Assembly: GCF_902459585.1 (NCBI RefSeq)
Contig: NZ_CABPSC010000003.1
Location: 1 to 64,000 of the forward strand
DNA: 64,000 nt
Direction of reading: 5' to 3'
Origin: Pandoraea nosoerga
GTDB taxonomy: Bacteria > Pseudomonadota > Gammaproteobacteria > Burkholderiales > Burkholderiaceae
Shown here: positions 36,576 through 46,598 of the stretch, piece after piece
How the letters are laid out: the number at the start of each line of letters is the position of its first letter
Numbering within the stretch: position 1 is the stretch's first letter
The notes under the pieces: generated by a model
Databases searched by the model: none
What the model was told of the DNA's origin: nothing
The model's input: only the letters and a program-made list of their open reading frames with translations
Translations under genes and position numbers: made by a program

Positions 36576-37573
36576 AGTTTTTGCAGGTCGAGCAGGATCT
36601 GCCGGGTATTGAGCGGTACGCCGCCCAGGTGGTGGTTGAGAAGAAAGCGCATGAGCAGCTTGCTTTGCTGCACGGTCTGCGCCCGCGAGTAGTCGTCTTG
36701 CTCCATGTCCAGCAGCGTTTGCCCGCTGATCACCGGCCAGTCAGCCGGTTCGTCGCCGCGCGCCGGCCGCACGCCCCACTCGGGGTGGAATACGTAGCGA
36801 CGCTCGGGCGCGACCTTGCCGCGGGTCTGCGTGCAACGATCGAACGCCACGGCATACCCCGTCTCGCGCAGCAGCACGCGCTCGAACGCCCGCAGGATGA
36901 CCCCCGCCGGCTCGCCGTGCGCGAGATGGTGCAGCGTGGTGAGATAGTGCTGGAACAACCTGTCGTGAGGATCGTCGCGCGCGCAGAACTTCACGAGCAG
37001 TTCGTTGAGGTAGAAGCCGCAAAGCAGCGCGTCGCCTTCGAGCGGACGCAGGCCGCCGACCCACTCGGCCCTGGTCAGCGTGCGCAATTCGCCCTTGCCC
37101 AGCCACGCGAGCGAGAGCGGCTGGAACGTCTGCAGCACGCCGCGCAGCGCCGAGTGCGGACGCTTCGCTCCCTTGGCGACGAGCGCAATGCGCCCGTAGT
37201 CACGCGTGAGCACGTCGATGATCAGGCTGGTTTCGCGGTAGGGATAGCTGTGCAGTACGAAGCCCGGCTGCTCCGCCACGCGGCTTTGCTCACGCTCGGC
37301 GGCCCTCGCGGGCGATGGTGCGCGACGCGCGCGCGCGGGCGCGCCTTTGGCAGTTTCGGCGGAGGCTTCGGCTTCGTGAAAAGCTTCGGAGGCCTCGTCG
37401 TCCACGGCGCGCGCCCGAGCGCTGCCGGTACGGCGGGTGCGTGCGCCCGTGCGAGGCGCACGCGGTGAGGCGGCCGATTCGGTTCGCCCGGCCTTTCTCG
37501 CTTGCCCGGCGGACGTCAGCTCGTCCGGCGCGGCAATCTCGTCGCGTGCGGTATCGAGCTCACTCGTAGCCAT
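36572..37573 (-). CDS. recO: DNA repair protein RecO
   Basis: A 333-residue recombination mediator that helps RecR load RecA on SSB-coated DNA. The conserved protein begins only near residue 104 ([20 protein letters not shown], an OB fold). The first about 100 residues are a basic, Ala/Arg-rich, apparently disordered extension. No zinc-finger cysteines are seen, as usual in proteobacteria. It overlaps the end of era by 14 bases and pdxJ by four, so translation is tightly coupled. Confidence 0.93.
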   Translation of the reverse strand: MATSELDTARDEIAAPDELTSAGQARKAGRTESAASPRAPRTGARTRRTGSARARAVDDEASEAFHEAEASAETAKGAPARARRAPSPARAAEREQSRVAEQPGFVLHSYPYRETSLIIDVLTRDYGRIALVAKGAKRPHSALRGVLQTFQPLSLAWLGKGELRTLTRAEWVGGLRPLEGDALLCGFYLNELLVKFCARDDPHDRLFQHYLTTLHHLAHGEPAGVILRAFERVLLRETGYAVAFDRCTQTRGKVAPERRYVFHPEWGVRPARGDEPADWPVISGQTLLDMEQDDYSRAQTVQQSKLLMRFLLNHHLGGVPLNTRQILLDLQKL

Positions 37574-38453
37574 ACGCCCGCAGGCCGGCCTCGTTGTCGG
37601 CCCAACCGCCCTTGACCTTGATCCAGACCTCCAGATACACGCGGCCGTCGAAAAGCTTTTCCATGTCGAGGCGCGCGTCGGTGGAAATTTGCTTGAGCTT
37701 GGCCCCCTTGTTGCCGATGATCATTGCCTTGTGGCTGTCGCGATCGACGAGGATCGTGGCGAAAATGCGGCGCAGATTCCCTTCCTGCTCGAACTTGTCG
37801 ATGATGACGGTGCTGGTATACGGCAGTTCGTCGCCCGTCCAGCGAAACACCTTTTCACGCAGGATTTCGGCGGCGAGAAAGCGCTCGCTGCGGTCGGTCA
37901 GATCGTCCTCGCCGTAGATCGGCTCGCCTTCGAGCAGATACGGGCGCAGCACGTCTAGCAGACGCTTGATGTCTTCCGGGCGCTTGGCCGAGAGCGGCAC
38001 CACTTCGCGGAAATCGCGCGCTTGGCCCACCGTCTTCAGAAAAGGCAGCATCTGCGCCTTGTCGGCGATGCGGTCGAGCTTGTTGACGATCAGCAGCACC
38101 GGCGTGGTCTCGGGCAACAGCTTGAGCACCTTCTCGTCGTCCGCACCGAAGTTGCCGGCCTCGATGACGAAGAGCACGACGTCGACGCTCGCGAGCGTGG
38201 ACGTCACCGCGCGATTGAGCGAACGGTTGAGCGCACTGGCGTGGCGTGTCTGGAAACCCGGTGTGTCGACGAAGATGTACTGCGCGTCTTGCGTCGTGCA
38301 AATGCCCGTGATGCGGTGGCGCGTGGTTTGGGCCTTGCGCGAGGTGATGCTGATCTTCTGACCGACGAGGGCGTTGAGCAGCGTCGACTTGCCGACGTTC
38401 GGACGCCCGACGATCGCCACGGTGCCGCAGCGAAAATCCGTCTTATCGTTCAT
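37560..38453 (-). CDS. era: GTPase Era
   Basis: A 297-residue ribosome-assembly GTPase that binds the 3' end of 16S rRNA in the 30S subunit. G1 [10 protein letters not shown]3 DTPG ([10 protein letters not shown]), G4 NKLD and the C-terminal KH domain ([20 protein letters not shown]) are all visible. It follows rnc at about 60 bases, the conserved rnc-era order linking rRNA processing to 30S maturation. Confidence 0.97.
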   Translation of the reverse strand: MNDKTDFRCGTVAIVGRPNVGKSTLLNALVGQKISITSRKAQTTRHRITGICTTQDAQYIFVDTPGFQTRHASALNRSLNRAVTSTLASVDVVLFVIEAGNFGADDEKVLKLLPETTPVLLIVNKLDRIADKAQMLPFLKTVGQARDFREVVPLSAKRPEDIKRLLDVLRPYLLEGEPIYGEDDLTDRSERFLAAEILREKVFRWTGDELPYTSTVIIDKFEQEGNLRRIFATILVDRDSHKAMIIGNKGAKLKQISTDARLDMEKLFDGRVYLEVWIKVKGGWADNEAGLRAYGYE

Positions 38454-38512
38454 GGTTGGAAACTCTCTTGAAAAGGCGCCGGCGCTTCGCGCCCGCCCCT
38501 TGAATAGGACGC

Positions 38513-39742
38513 TCAGGCAGCTGCCGGCGGTTGCTTGGCCACGTCGGCCTTCTCAGTGACCTTCTCAGCGATCTTCTCGGCGCCCCTCTCGGCGCCCCTC
38601 TCGGCGGGCTTCTCCGCGACTTTCTCGGCGGCAGCCTTGTCGCCGCCCTTCTCGACTCGGTCGGCCCTGTCGACCTTATCGGCCTTATCGACCTTATCGG
38701 CCTTATCGACCTTATCGCCCTTGTCCGCCTTCTCGCCGCCCCTGTCCACACCCTTCTCAGCACTCTTGTCGGGGCTCTTGTCGGGGCTCTTGTCGCCGCT
38801 CCTGTCCGGCGCCACGCTCAGCGCCGGGACTGCCACCGGCGCGCGCGTCGCACCGTTGCTCGCGGACGCGGTCATGGCCGGCGCACTCATGGCGCCGGCG
38901 CTCGCCACGACGGCACCTAGCGCGGCGTCGCGCGCATCCTTTGCGTCCTTGGGCTCGCCCGCAGCCGCGGCCCGCTCGGCCTTCTTCGCTTCGGAGGCCG
39001 CCGCCTTGGCCGCACGCTTTTTCGCGGCCTTGGCGCTCTTCTCGGCCTTCGGTTTCGCGAGGGCCGGCATCTTCTGGACTTCCTCGAGCGCCTTCTTGGC
39101 TGCCGCCTGTTCGGCAGCGCGACGGCTCGCACCCGAGCCGCCCACCTTGATGTCCAGCTTCGGCACCGTGCACTCGACCTCGAACTGCTGGTTGTGTGCC
39201 GCGCCATGGGTGGCGGTGACGGTGTACTGCGGCAACGCGATCTTGTGGCCCTGCAGATATTCCTGCAGCAGCGTCTTCGCGTCCTTGCCGAGCGTCTTCG
39301 GGTCCACGTGTTCGAGCACCGGCGTGTACAGTCGCTCGATCACTTCATAGGCCTTCTCGAAACCACCGTCCAGGTACATCGCGCCGAACAGCGCCTCGAG
39401 CGTGTCGGCCAGAATCGACGGGCGGCGGAATCCGCCGCTTTTCAGCTCGCCTTCGCCCAACCTCAGGAAATCGGACACCCCCAGCGTCTGCGCAATCTCG
39501 TAGAGCGACTGCTGCTTGACCAGATTGGCGCGCACGCGCGACAGATCGCCTTCGTCGAGCTTGCCATAACGGCGAAACAGGATCGCTGCGACCGAACAGT
39601 TGAGAATGGAATCGCCGAGAAACTCCAACCGCTCATTGTTGGCGGCACTGTGGCTACGGTGCGTCAGTGCTTGGCTAAGCAATTCCGCATCGTGGAAACG
39701 ATACTGGAGACGTTCTTCCAGTTGGTTCAGAGATTGAGGCAT
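38513..39742 (-). CDS. rnc: Ribonuclease III with long C-terminal tail
   Basis: A 409-residue double-strand-specific RNase, against about 226 in E. coli. The catalytic signature is [12 protein letters not shown] (E40, D44), with a second acidic cluster in [16 protein letters not shown], and the dsRNA-binding domain ends near [13 protein letters not shown]. The remaining about 180 residues are low-complexity: first Ala/Lys-rich, then DK(A/V) repeats ([17 protein letters not shown]) rich in Lys/Asp/Glu. Such a tail may bind RNA or partners. The ATG at 39742 is chosen by family alignment. A strong hairpin lies in the 255-base gap upstream. Confidence 0.95.
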   Translation of the reverse strand: MPQSLNQLEERLQYRFHDAELLSQALTHRSHSAANNERLEFLGDSILNCSVAAILFRRYGKLDEGDLSRVRANLVKQQSLYEIAQTLGVSDFLRLGEGELKSGGFRRPSILADTLEALFGAMYLDGGFEKAYEVIERLYTPVLEHVDPKTLGKDAKTLLQEYLQGHKIALPQYTVTATHGAAHNQQFEVECTVPKLDIKVGGSGASRRAAEQAAAKKALEEVQKMPALAKPKAEKSAKAAKKRAAKAAASEAKKAERAAAAGEPKDAKDARDAALGAVVASAGAMSAPAMTASASNGATRAPVAVPALSVAPDRSGDKSPDKSPDKSAEKGVDRGGEKADKGDKVDKADKVDKADKVDRADRVEKGGDKAAAEKVAEKPAERGAERGAEKIAEKVTEKADVAKQPPAAA

Positions 39743-39910
39743 GGCGCAAGTATAGCGCGACGCTCCTGCCCCGGCGCGCGCCGTCGCCAAGAAACGACGG
39801 GCTTGGCCGCCGTGCGGCGGGCTTTTCGGAGCCGCGTGAGGGCGATGGATCGGACGTTTCCGAGGCAGGGCCGCCTCGTCGCACTATTTAAATCAAAATT
39901 GAAAACAATA

Positions 39911-39946
39911 ATGCGGAAACTGACTTTTTATTGTCAATTTCCGCAT
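39911..39946. other. Imperfect 14-bp inverted repeat upstream of rnc
   Basis: ATGCGGAAACTGAC (39911-39924) pairs with GTCAATTTCCGCAT (39933-39946) with one mismatch around an 8-base T-rich loop. It lies in an AT-rich pocket about 170 bases upstream of the rnc start and 50 bases after the lepB stop. It could be a lepB terminator or an RNase III site in the rnc leader. Confidence 0.6.
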
Positions 39947-39997
39947 CAATCAAACCGAACATCCGACCGCTTCACGCGGCGCTCCCCGCACGCGCGC

Positions 39998-40912
39998 TTA
40001 CTGGAAACTGCCCAGACGCTTGAGGTTGGAGAAGTTCATCCAGATGAAGAAGGCCCGGCCCACGATGTTCTGCTCCGGCACGAAGCCCCAGTAGCGGCTG
40101 TCCGCGCTGTTGTCGCGGTTGTCGCCCATCATGAAGTAGTTGCCGGGCGGCACCTTGCAGATCACACCCTGGCTGTTGTACTGGCAGTTCTGCTTGTTCG
40201 GGAAGTCGTCCGCGCCAATGATGTACGGCGGCACGTTCGGATCGTTCAGGATGCGATGCTTCACGCCGCCCACCGTCTCCTCGAACTGCTTGAAGTAGGC
40301 GATATGCTCGTCGTCGAAGTAATCGGGCATGGCCGTCTCGGGCACCGGCTGACCATTTACCGTGAGGCGCTTGTTCTCGTATGCGACCACATCGCCCGGC
40401 ACGCCGATCACGCGCTTGATATAGTCCATCGACTCGTCCTTCGGGTAGCGAAACACCACCACGTCGCCACGCTTGGGCTCGCCCACCTCGATGATCTTCT
40501 TGTTGATCACCGGCAGACGGATGCCGTAGTCGAACTTGTTCACCAGGATGAAGTCGCCCACGAGCAGCGTCGGAATCATGGAGCCCGACGGGATCTTGAA
40601 CGGCTCGACCACGAACGAGCGCAGCACGAACACCGCCAGAATCACCGGGAAGAAACTCGCCGAGTACTCGAGCCACCACGGCTGACGCAGTTTCTCGTCG
40701 CGCAGGCGCGCTCGCGCGCTGGCCACGGCATTGCTGTCCTGCGAACCGGAACCCTGAACGCCGGAGCCTTCCAGCGCGAACTGCTGCTGGTCGAATTGCG
40801 CCACGGCTTGCTGTGCTGCCCGGCGGCGCGCCGGTTGAAACACCAACTTGTCGGCCACCCAGGCCACCCCGGTCACCAGCACCAGGATCAAAAGAATCAG
40901 GGCGAAATTCAT
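39998..40912 (-). CDS. lepB: Signal peptidase I
   Basis: A 304-residue inner-membrane protease that removes Sec and Tat signal peptides. There are two N-terminal membrane segments (residues 1-20 and about 85-100), then box B IPSGSMIPTL with catalytic S111, box D YIKRVIGVPGD with general base K166, and box E GDNRDNSADSRYWG. The short gap to lepA (18 bases) makes the lepA-lepB operon. Confidence 0.97.
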   Translation of the reverse strand: MNFALILLILVLVTGVAWVADKLVFQPARRRAAQQAVAQFDQQQFALEGSGVQGSGSQDSNAVASARARLRDEKLRQPWWLEYSASFFPVILAVFVLRSFVVEPFKIPSGSMIPTLLVGDFILVNKFDYGIRLPVINKKIIEVGEPKRGDVVVFRYPKDESMDYIKRVIGVPGDVVAYENKRLTVNGQPVPETAMPDYFDDEHIAYFKQFEETVGGVKHRILNDPNVPPYIIGADDFPNKQNCQYNSQGVICKVPPGNYFMMGDNRDNSADSRYWGFVPEQNIVGRAFFIWMNFSNLKRLGSFQ

Positions 40913-40930
40913 GCGGGACCTGTCGCTACG

Positions 40931-42736
40931 TTATTTGTCTTCGACTTGCAAAATGGCAAGGAACGCCTCCTGGGGAATCTCGACGCTTCCCACCTGCTTC
41001 ATGCGCTTCTTGCCTTCCTTCTGTTTCTCGAGCAGTTTCTTCTTTCGCGTGATGTCGCCACCATAGCACTTTGCCAGCACGTTCTTGCGCAATGCCTTGA
41101 TGTTCTCACGGGCAATGATGTTCGCCCCGATCGCCGCCTGGATCGCCACGTCGTACATCTGGCGCGGGATGATCTCACGCATCTTCGCCGCCACCTGGTT
41201 GCCGCGGCGGCGGCTCTCCGAGCGGTGCACGATGATCGACAGCGCATCGACCTTGTCGCCATTGATGAGCATGTCGACCTTGACCACGTCAGACGAACGG
41301 TACTCCTTGAACTCGTAGTCCATCGACGCATAACCGCGCGAGACGGATTTCAGGCGATCGAAGAAGTCGAGCACGATTTCCGCCATCGGAATCTCGTAGA
41401 TCAGTTTGACCTGACGGCCGTGGTACTGCATGTCGAGTTGGATGCCGCGCTTTTGCTGGCACAACGTGACGACCGCGCCCACGTATTCCTGCGGCATGTA
41501 CAGGTTGACGGTGACGATCGGCTCGCGAATTTCCTCGATGCGGCCCGGGTCCGGCATCTTCGACGGGTTCTCGACGGAGATGGTCGTGCCGTCGCGCAGG
41601 ACAACCTCATAAATCACAGTCGGCGCCGTGGTGATGAGGTCCATGTCGAATTCGCGCTCGAGACGCTCCTGCACGATTTCCATGTGCAGCAGGCCCAGGA
41701 AGCCGCAACGGAAACCGAAGCCCAGTGCTTGCGAGACTTCCGGCTCGTATTGCAGCGACGCGTCGTTGAGCTTGAGCTTTTCGAGCGATTCGCGCAGCGC
41801 GTCGTACTGGTTGGCTTCGACCGGATACAGGCCCGCGAATACCTGCGGCTTGACTTCCTTGAAGCCCGGCAGCGGCTCGGGCGCCGGCTTGGTCGTGGTT
41901 GTCACCGCATGCGTGACGGTGTCGCCCACCTTGGCCGCGTGCAGTTCCTTGATGCCCGAGATGATGAAGCCCACCTGGCCGGCCGAGAGCGACTCGCGCT
42001 GTTGCGAGCGCGGTGTGAACACGCCCACCTGCTCGACGGGATATGTCGCACCCGTCGCCATCAACTGGATCTTCTCCTTCGGCTTGAGCGTGCCGTTGAC
42101 CACGCGCACGAGCATCACCACGCCAACGTAGTTGTCGAACCACGAGTCGATGATCAGCGCCTGCAGCGGGCCGCTCGCATCGCCCTTGGGCGGCGGCACC
42201 TTCGCGATGAGGGCTTCGAGCACGTCCTCCACGCCGAAGCCGGTCTTGGCCGAGCAACGCACGGCGTCGACGGCTTCGATGCCGATGACGTCCTCGATTT
42301 CCTGAATCGCGTTCTCCGGCTCGGCCGAGGGCAGGTCGATCTTGTTGAGCACCGGCACGACTTCCACCCCAAGCTCGATGGCCGTGTAGCAGTTCGCCAC
42401 CGTCTGGGCCTCCACGCCCTGCGAGGCGTCGACGACGAGCAGCGCCCCTTCGCAGGCGGATAGCGAGCGGCTCACTTCATAAGAGAAGTCGACGTGTCCC
42501 GGGGTGTCGATGAGGTTCAGGTTGTAGACCTTGCCGTCGCGCGCCTTGTATTGCAGCGCCGCGGTCTGTGCCTTGATGGTGATGCCGCGCTCGCGCTCGA
42601 GGTCCATCGAGTCGAGGACCCGGGCTTCCATTTCACGATCGGACAAACCGCCGCTCAACTGGATGATGCGATCGGCCAGGGTCGATTTCCCATGGTCGAT
42701 GTGGGCGATGATCGAAAAATTGCGAATGTGGTCCAT
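40931..42736 (-). CDS. lepA: Translation elongation factor 4 (LepA)
   Basis: A 601-residue ribosomal GTPase that back-translocates or rescues stalled ribosomes and aids 30S biogenesis. G1 [10 protein letters not shown]3 DTPGHVDF and G4 NKIDLP are visible, and the LepA-specific C-terminal domain ends [20 protein letters not shown]. The ATG at 42736 gives the standard N-terminus [17 protein letters not shown]. First gene of the lepA-lepB pair. Confidence 0.98.
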   Translation of the reverse strand: MDHIRNFSIIAHIDHGKSTLADRIIQLSGGLSDREMEARVLDSMDLERERGITIKAQTAALQYKARDGKVYNLNLIDTPGHVDFSYEVSRSLSACEGALLVVDASQGVEAQTVANCYTAIELGVEVVPVLNKIDLPSAEPENAIQEIEDVIGIEAVDAVRCSAKTGFGVEDVLEALIAKVPPPKGDASGPLQALIIDSWFDNYVGVVMLVRVVNGTLKPKEKIQLMATGATYPVEQVGVFTPRSQQRESLSAGQVGFIISGIKELHAAKVGDTVTHAVTTTTKPAPEPLPGFKEVKPQVFAGLYPVEANQYDALRESLEKLKLNDASLQYEPEVSQALGFGFRCGFLGLLHMEIVQERLEREFDMDLITTAPTVIYEVVLRDGTTISVENPSKMPDPGRIEEIREPIVTVNLYMPQEYVGAVVTLCQQKRGIQLDMQYHGRQVKLIYEIPMAEIVLDFFDRLKSVSRGYASMDYEFKEYRSSDVVKVDMLINGDKVDALSIIVHRSESRRRGNQVAAKMREIIPRQMYDVAIQAAIGANIIARENIKALRKNVLAKCYGGDITRKKKLLEKQKEGKKRMKQVGSVEIPQEAFLAILQVEDK

Positions 42737-42923
42737 GAGGCGGGCTATAGAAAAGTCGGTGCCATCGGATTCGGCTCGGCAGCGGCTTTCGAGAGAATCG
42801 GCAAACACGATATTTTAGCCGAAAGCGCGCCCATTCCGTCTGAAATCGCGCGCATCGCAGCGTTATATCGGCAATCACGGGAAGGTCCGGGCGTGGGCTC
42901 CGAAATGGCGGCAGTGCGCGGCG

Positions 42924-43178
42924 TCAGGCCGCCCGCAGGGTCGGAACGGCGGCGAGGACGGCGGCGGCGTCGAACCGATAGCGGCACAGCTCGCGTTCGC
43001 CCAGCGCCAGTACGGGCACGATTTCGTCGTACTTCGCTTCCAGCGCCGGGTCGCTGTCGACGTCCACGATCGTGACGGAGAAATTCCACGCCGGTCGCAT
43101 CGCTTCGAGCGCCGCGAGCATGTCATCGCACAGGTGACACCACTTGCGGCCGTAAAGCGTGAGCGCCGGCGCGGTCAT
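42924..43178 (-). CDS. Glutaredoxin-like protein (DUF836 family)
   Basis: An 84-residue thioredoxin-fold protein. The redox motif is WCHLC near the N-terminus, followed by DVDSDPALEAKYDEIVPVLAL with the cis-proline. This small glutaredoxin-like family sits next to mucD-lepA in many betaproteobacteria; its substrate is not known. It follows mucD by 15 bases, so it is cotranscribed with the sigma-E operon and may handle disulfide stress. Confidence 0.9.
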   Translation of the reverse strand: MTAPALTLYGRKWCHLCDDMLAALEAMRPAWNFSVTIVDVDSDPALEAKYDEIVPVLALGERELCRYRFDAAAVLAAVPTLRAA

Positions 43179-43193
43179 GGGGTGGTCGTCGAC

Positions 43194-44678
43194 TTACTTG
43201 GCCGGCGTGCGCGGGCGCAGCGGCACGAACTGCGTGGCGTCGCCGCGGCGCACGAGGATCGGCACGAGACGCCTCGAATCGAGCGACTTGACCACTTCCT
43301 CGAACTGCTTGGCGCTGGTGATGTCGGCGTCGCCCACACGCAGGATGATGTCGCCCTGCTGCAGACCGGCGCGTCCGGCCGGACCTTCGGCGAGTTCGAC
43401 CTGAACGCCGCCGCGCAGCTTCAGCTCCTTCTTCTGTGCGTCCGACAGGTCCGAGACGACCAGCCCCAGTGCGTTCGGATGCGGCGCTTCGGCGCTGCCG
43501 CCCTGCGCCTTGGAGGCCTTCGGCGTGTCGGCGTCGGCCTCCGCGATCGTGATGCGCAGGTCCTGATTCTTGCCCTTGCGCAGCACTTGCAGCGTAGCGG
43601 TCGAGCCCGGCTTCGTCTCGCCGACCATGCGCGGCAGATCCGTCGCGTGGTCGACGGCACGCCCCTCGAACTTCATGATGATGTCGCCGGGCTGCACGCC
43701 CGCCTTCTCGGCCGGGCTGCCCGGCTCGACGCTGCGCACGAGTGCCCCCTGCGCGCGCGGCAGGCCGAGCGAATCGGCGACGTCCTTGCTGACCTCGCTG
43801 ATCGCCACGCCGATGCGCCCGCGCACGACCTTGCCGGTCTTCTTGAGCTGATCGGCCACGCGCATGACTTCGTCGATCGGAATGGCGAACGAAATGCCCA
43901 TGAAGCCGCCGGTCTGGCTGTAGATCATCGAGTTGATGCCTACGACCTCGCCGCGCATGTTGATGAGCGGACCGCCCGAGTTGCCGGGGTTGACCGCCAC
44001 ATCGGTCTGGATGAACGGCAGATAGTCGCCGGTGTCGCGCCCCTTGGCCGACACGATGCCGGCCGTCACCGTGTTCTCGAGGCCGAACGGCGAGCCGATG
44101 GCCACCACCCATTCGCCCACGCGCAGCCTGTTGGAGTCGCCCACCGGCACCGTGGGCAGATCCTTGGCTTCGACCTTGACCACGGCGACGTCGGTGCGCT
44201 TGTCCGCACCAATCAGCTTTGCCTTGAACTCGCGCTTGTCGGTGAGCGTGACGTAGATGCTGTCGGCGCCATCGACGACGTGAGCATTGGTGAGGATATA
44301 GCCGTCAGCCGACACGATGAAACCGGAGCCCACGCCGCTGTTCTGCTCTTCGTCGGGCTGCGGCTGGCCGCGCTTGGGCGCACCGCCCTTCGGGCCCGGC
44401 TGCGGCAGAGGCACGCCGAAGAAACGGCGGAACAGCTCGGCCATGTCGTCGTCCATGCCCGGCGGCAGGCCGCGCTGAGTGCGGCTCACGCGCTCGGTCG
44501 TGCGAATGTTCACGACGGCGGGGCCGACCCGGTCGACGAGTTGAGTGAAGTCGGGCAGATTGGTGACGAGCGGCGCGTTCGACGCCGACGCCGGAGCGGC
44601 AAAGGCGGCGGGTGCGCCCGCCAGTTGCGCGGCAATGGCGCCGCCGAGAATGACACGAAGCAGGAGAGTCTTCTTCAT
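43194..44678 (-). CDS. mucD: Periplasmic serine protease, DegP/MucD family
   Basis: A 494-residue Do/HtrA protease-chaperone that destroys misfolded envelope proteins. A signal peptide (ending AFA-AP) is followed by the trypsin-like domain with triad H133 (TNAHVVDG), D163 (RTDVAVVKV) and S234 (NPGNSGGPLIN), and two PDZ domains (GALVRSVEPGSPAEKAGV and VELAEGPAGRAGLQQGDIIL). It is coded in the sigma-E operon, as in Pseudomonas (algU-mucABCD). Confidence 0.96.
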   Translation of the reverse strand: MKKTLLLRVILGGAIAAQLAGAPAAFAAPASASNAPLVTNLPDFTQLVDRVGPAVVNIRTTERVSRTQRGLPPGMDDDMAELFRRFFGVPLPQPGPKGGAPKRGQPQPDEEQNSGVGSGFIVSADGYILTNAHVVDGADSIYVTLTDKREFKAKLIGADKRTDVAVVKVEAKDLPTVPVGDSNRLRVGEWVVAIGSPFGLENTVTAGIVSAKGRDTGDYLPFIQTDVAVNPGNSGGPLINMRGEVVGINSMIYSQTGGFMGISFAIPIDEVMRVADQLKKTGKVVRGRIGVAISEVSKDVADSLGLPRAQGALVRSVEPGSPAEKAGVQPGDIIMKFEGRAVDHATDLPRMVGETKPGSTATLQVLRKGKNQDLRITIAEADADTPKASKAQGGSAEAPHPNALGLVVSDLSDAQKKELKLRGGVQVELAEGPAGRAGLQQGDIILRVGDADITSAKQFEEVVKSLDSRRLVPILVRRGDATQFVPLRPRTPAK

Positions 44679-44808
44679 TGGAAGATCGTGATGCGCGATA
44701 GTCTGGGAATCCCTGAGGACGGCCCGGCATCCGACACGGGCGTCGCGTCTCGATGCGCCTGGCTGCCCGGACCGCGCCGTCGCCGGTCGCGGCCCACCCG
44801 ACAGCCGG

Positions 44809-45864
44809 TCACTTCGCCGGCTGTTTGTACTCGATGCTACTGGCGAACTGTTGCAGCGTGGCCTGCGGCACCTCGCCCAGCAAGGTCAGCCAATAGTCGC
44901 CGTAGCGCTTGATGAGGATGTTCGTCGCCCCCGCGCTACCGTGGCCTTCCTTGCGCTCACGCGTGGCCGGCTCGATAAACACCGAAAGGCCGGCCATGCC
45001 GTCGGAATATACCACCTGCTGGACTTCGAGCGGCTTGCCCTCGGCGCTCGAGCGCATTGTGCGGCGCACCTCGCGAACCGCCTTGAATCCCGGCACCTTC
45101 TTGTCGACGTCGATGCTCCAGCCGGCGTCGGACAGATGCGTCGGCGCGATCTGCGGCTTGATCACGTGCCAGCCATGCGTGGCCTGGATGGCGTGCAGGA
45201 TGCGCGCCTTCTCGGTGGGCACGCCGATCGAAATCTGCGAGAAGGCGGCCTGCTCGAGCAGATGCCCCTCGGCATCGAGGGTCTGCGCACGCAGTAGCAG
45301 GCCCGTATTGCGGTCCGCCCACAGGCGGTAGCCGAAGCGGTAGTCGTCCCTCGGCGTGAGTTCGATCACCATGCAGTCGAAGCCGGCCATACGTTCGTTG
45401 GGCAACACCTTCGGCGCGTAGTAGTCGAGAACGTCGCGATTGGGCGTGGCGAGCAGCGCCGGGAACGAGTCCTTGCTCTCGCGTTTTTCCTGGAAGACGG
45501 TCTTCTGTTCGGGGATCAGCGTGTAGACGTCTTCATTCTGGCGAAGAATGCGGCGCTGACGGCCGTCGAGCGTCTCGAGTTCTTCGAATTCGTTCCCCTT
45601 GTCGGCAAAGTGACTGATCTTCGACGAACGCATGGTCGAACCACGCTGATAAACGAAGGTGCCGATGTAGTTCTGCGTCTGCGCCGCGCGATGGATCTTC
45701 GTGAGCCACGCACCGACTTCCCGGCGCTCGATCAGCGGATCGGAGGCCGACGAAGCCTGCGCCCACGCCTGCGTTTGCAGCGTGGTCGCGAGCAGAAAAG
45801 CAAAGAGGAAGAAAGTGCGCCCGAAGGGCGCACGCGGCAAGGATTCGGTACTCAGACGCTGCAT
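44809..45864 (-). CDS. rseB: Sigma-E regulatory protein RseB/MucB
   Basis: A 351-residue periplasmic protein that binds RseA and shields it from DegS until lipopolysaccharide or envelope stress signals release it. The signal peptide ends TLQTQAWA-QA. The LolA-like lipid-binding N-terminal domain (QNYIGTFVYQRGSTMRSSKI, NEDVYTLIPEQKTVFQEKRE) and small C-terminal domain match the family. Its ATG directly follows the rseA stop (TAA-ATG). Confidence 0.94.
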   Translation of the reverse strand: MQRLSTESLPRAPFGRTFFLFAFLLATTLQTQAWAQASSASDPLIERREVGAWLTKIHRAAQTQNYIGTFVYQRGSTMRSSKISHFADKGNEFEELETLDGRQRRILRQNEDVYTLIPEQKTVFQEKRESKDSFPALLATPNRDVLDYYAPKVLPNERMAGFDCMVIELTPRDDYRFGYRLWADRNTGLLLRAQTLDAEGHLLEQAAFSQISIGVPTEKARILHAIQATHGWHVIKPQIAPTHLSDAGWSIDVDKKVPGFKAVREVRRTMRSSAEGKPLEVQQVVYSDGMAGLSVFIEPATRERKEGHGSAGATNILIKRYGDYWLTLLGEVPQATLQQFASSIEYKQPAK

Positions 45865-46560
45865 TTATTCGTCCGCTTGCGCCGAGGCTCGCATGTAGGG
45901 GGAGACACCCTGGCCGATCGGCGCCGGGGCATATTGCTGATGCGCCGCCAGATACTGGTCGAGACGCGCATCGCGCAACACGATCAGGTCGTTCGTCGCG
46001 CCGGCGCTCGCGCCATTGGCCGCCACCGCCGTCTGCGGCTGCTGGGTGAGCGCCACACGCGTGAGGCTGGAGCCGGCGGCGGCTGGCGTTGCCGTCTGGG
46101 CCAGTACTTGCGGCTGGGCGCCGCCTGCCGGATGGTCCTGCAGACGCGGCACCACCACCCACGACAGCGCAGCGACCGCTGCCGCGGCGGCAGCCGTCGG
46201 CAGTACACGGCGAACACGCAGGAAAGGATTGATTCGCGTGACGCGCGAGCCCGTCGCTTTCGCGCCTTGCCCGGCATTGGCCTGGGCGTCGGCCAGCGCG
46301 GCCGGCGCGAGCAGATGCGGCTCGGCTTCGAGGCGCGCGGCGAAGGAGGCCATGAAGGCCGACTCCGAACGCGGCAGCGTCAGCTCATCGGAACGCAGTG
46401 CGTCCCCGATCAGATGGTACTCGTCCCACAGAGGCCGGCCAGAGGTGTCGGCCTCGTCCAGCAGGGCAGCCAGCTCGTCCGGATCGAATTCCCCGTCCAT
46501 CAACGCGGAAATCCGCTCGGCTTGCAGCCCCCGCTGCGTTTGCACCGTCGCTGATCCCAT
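45865..46560 (-). CDS. rseA: Anti-sigma-E factor RseA/MucA
   Basis: A 231-residue single-pass inner-membrane anti-sigma factor. The cytoplasmic N-terminal domain (ERISALMDGEFDPDELAALL ... WDEYHLIGDALRSD) holds RpoE. One membrane segment lies near [19 protein letters not shown], and the periplasmic tail binds RseB. I chose the ATG at 46560, which has GGGGGA upstream; a GTG at 46602 overlapping the rpoE stop as GTGA is possible and would add 14 residues. Confidence 0.92.
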   Translation of the reverse strand: MGSATVQTQRGLQAERISALMDGEFDPDELAALLDEADTSGRPLWDEYHLIGDALRSDELTLPRSESAFMASFAARLEAEPHLLAPAALADAQANAGQGAKATGSRVTRINPFLRVRRVLPTAAAAAAVAALSWVVVPRLQDHPAGGAQPQVLAQTATPAAAGSSLTRVALTQQPQTAVAANGASAGATNDLIVLRDARLDQYLAAHQQYAPAPIGQGVSPYMRASAQADE

Positions 46561-46598
46561 GATATCCCCCAACGAAAATAACTTCCCCGGCGGCGCGC

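Noticed and set aside
39194-42463. A 1089-codon plus-strand frame across lepA, lepB and rnc
   Set aside because: It lies antisense to three certain genes and its composition (His/Arg/Asp-rich) is typical of GC shadow frames.
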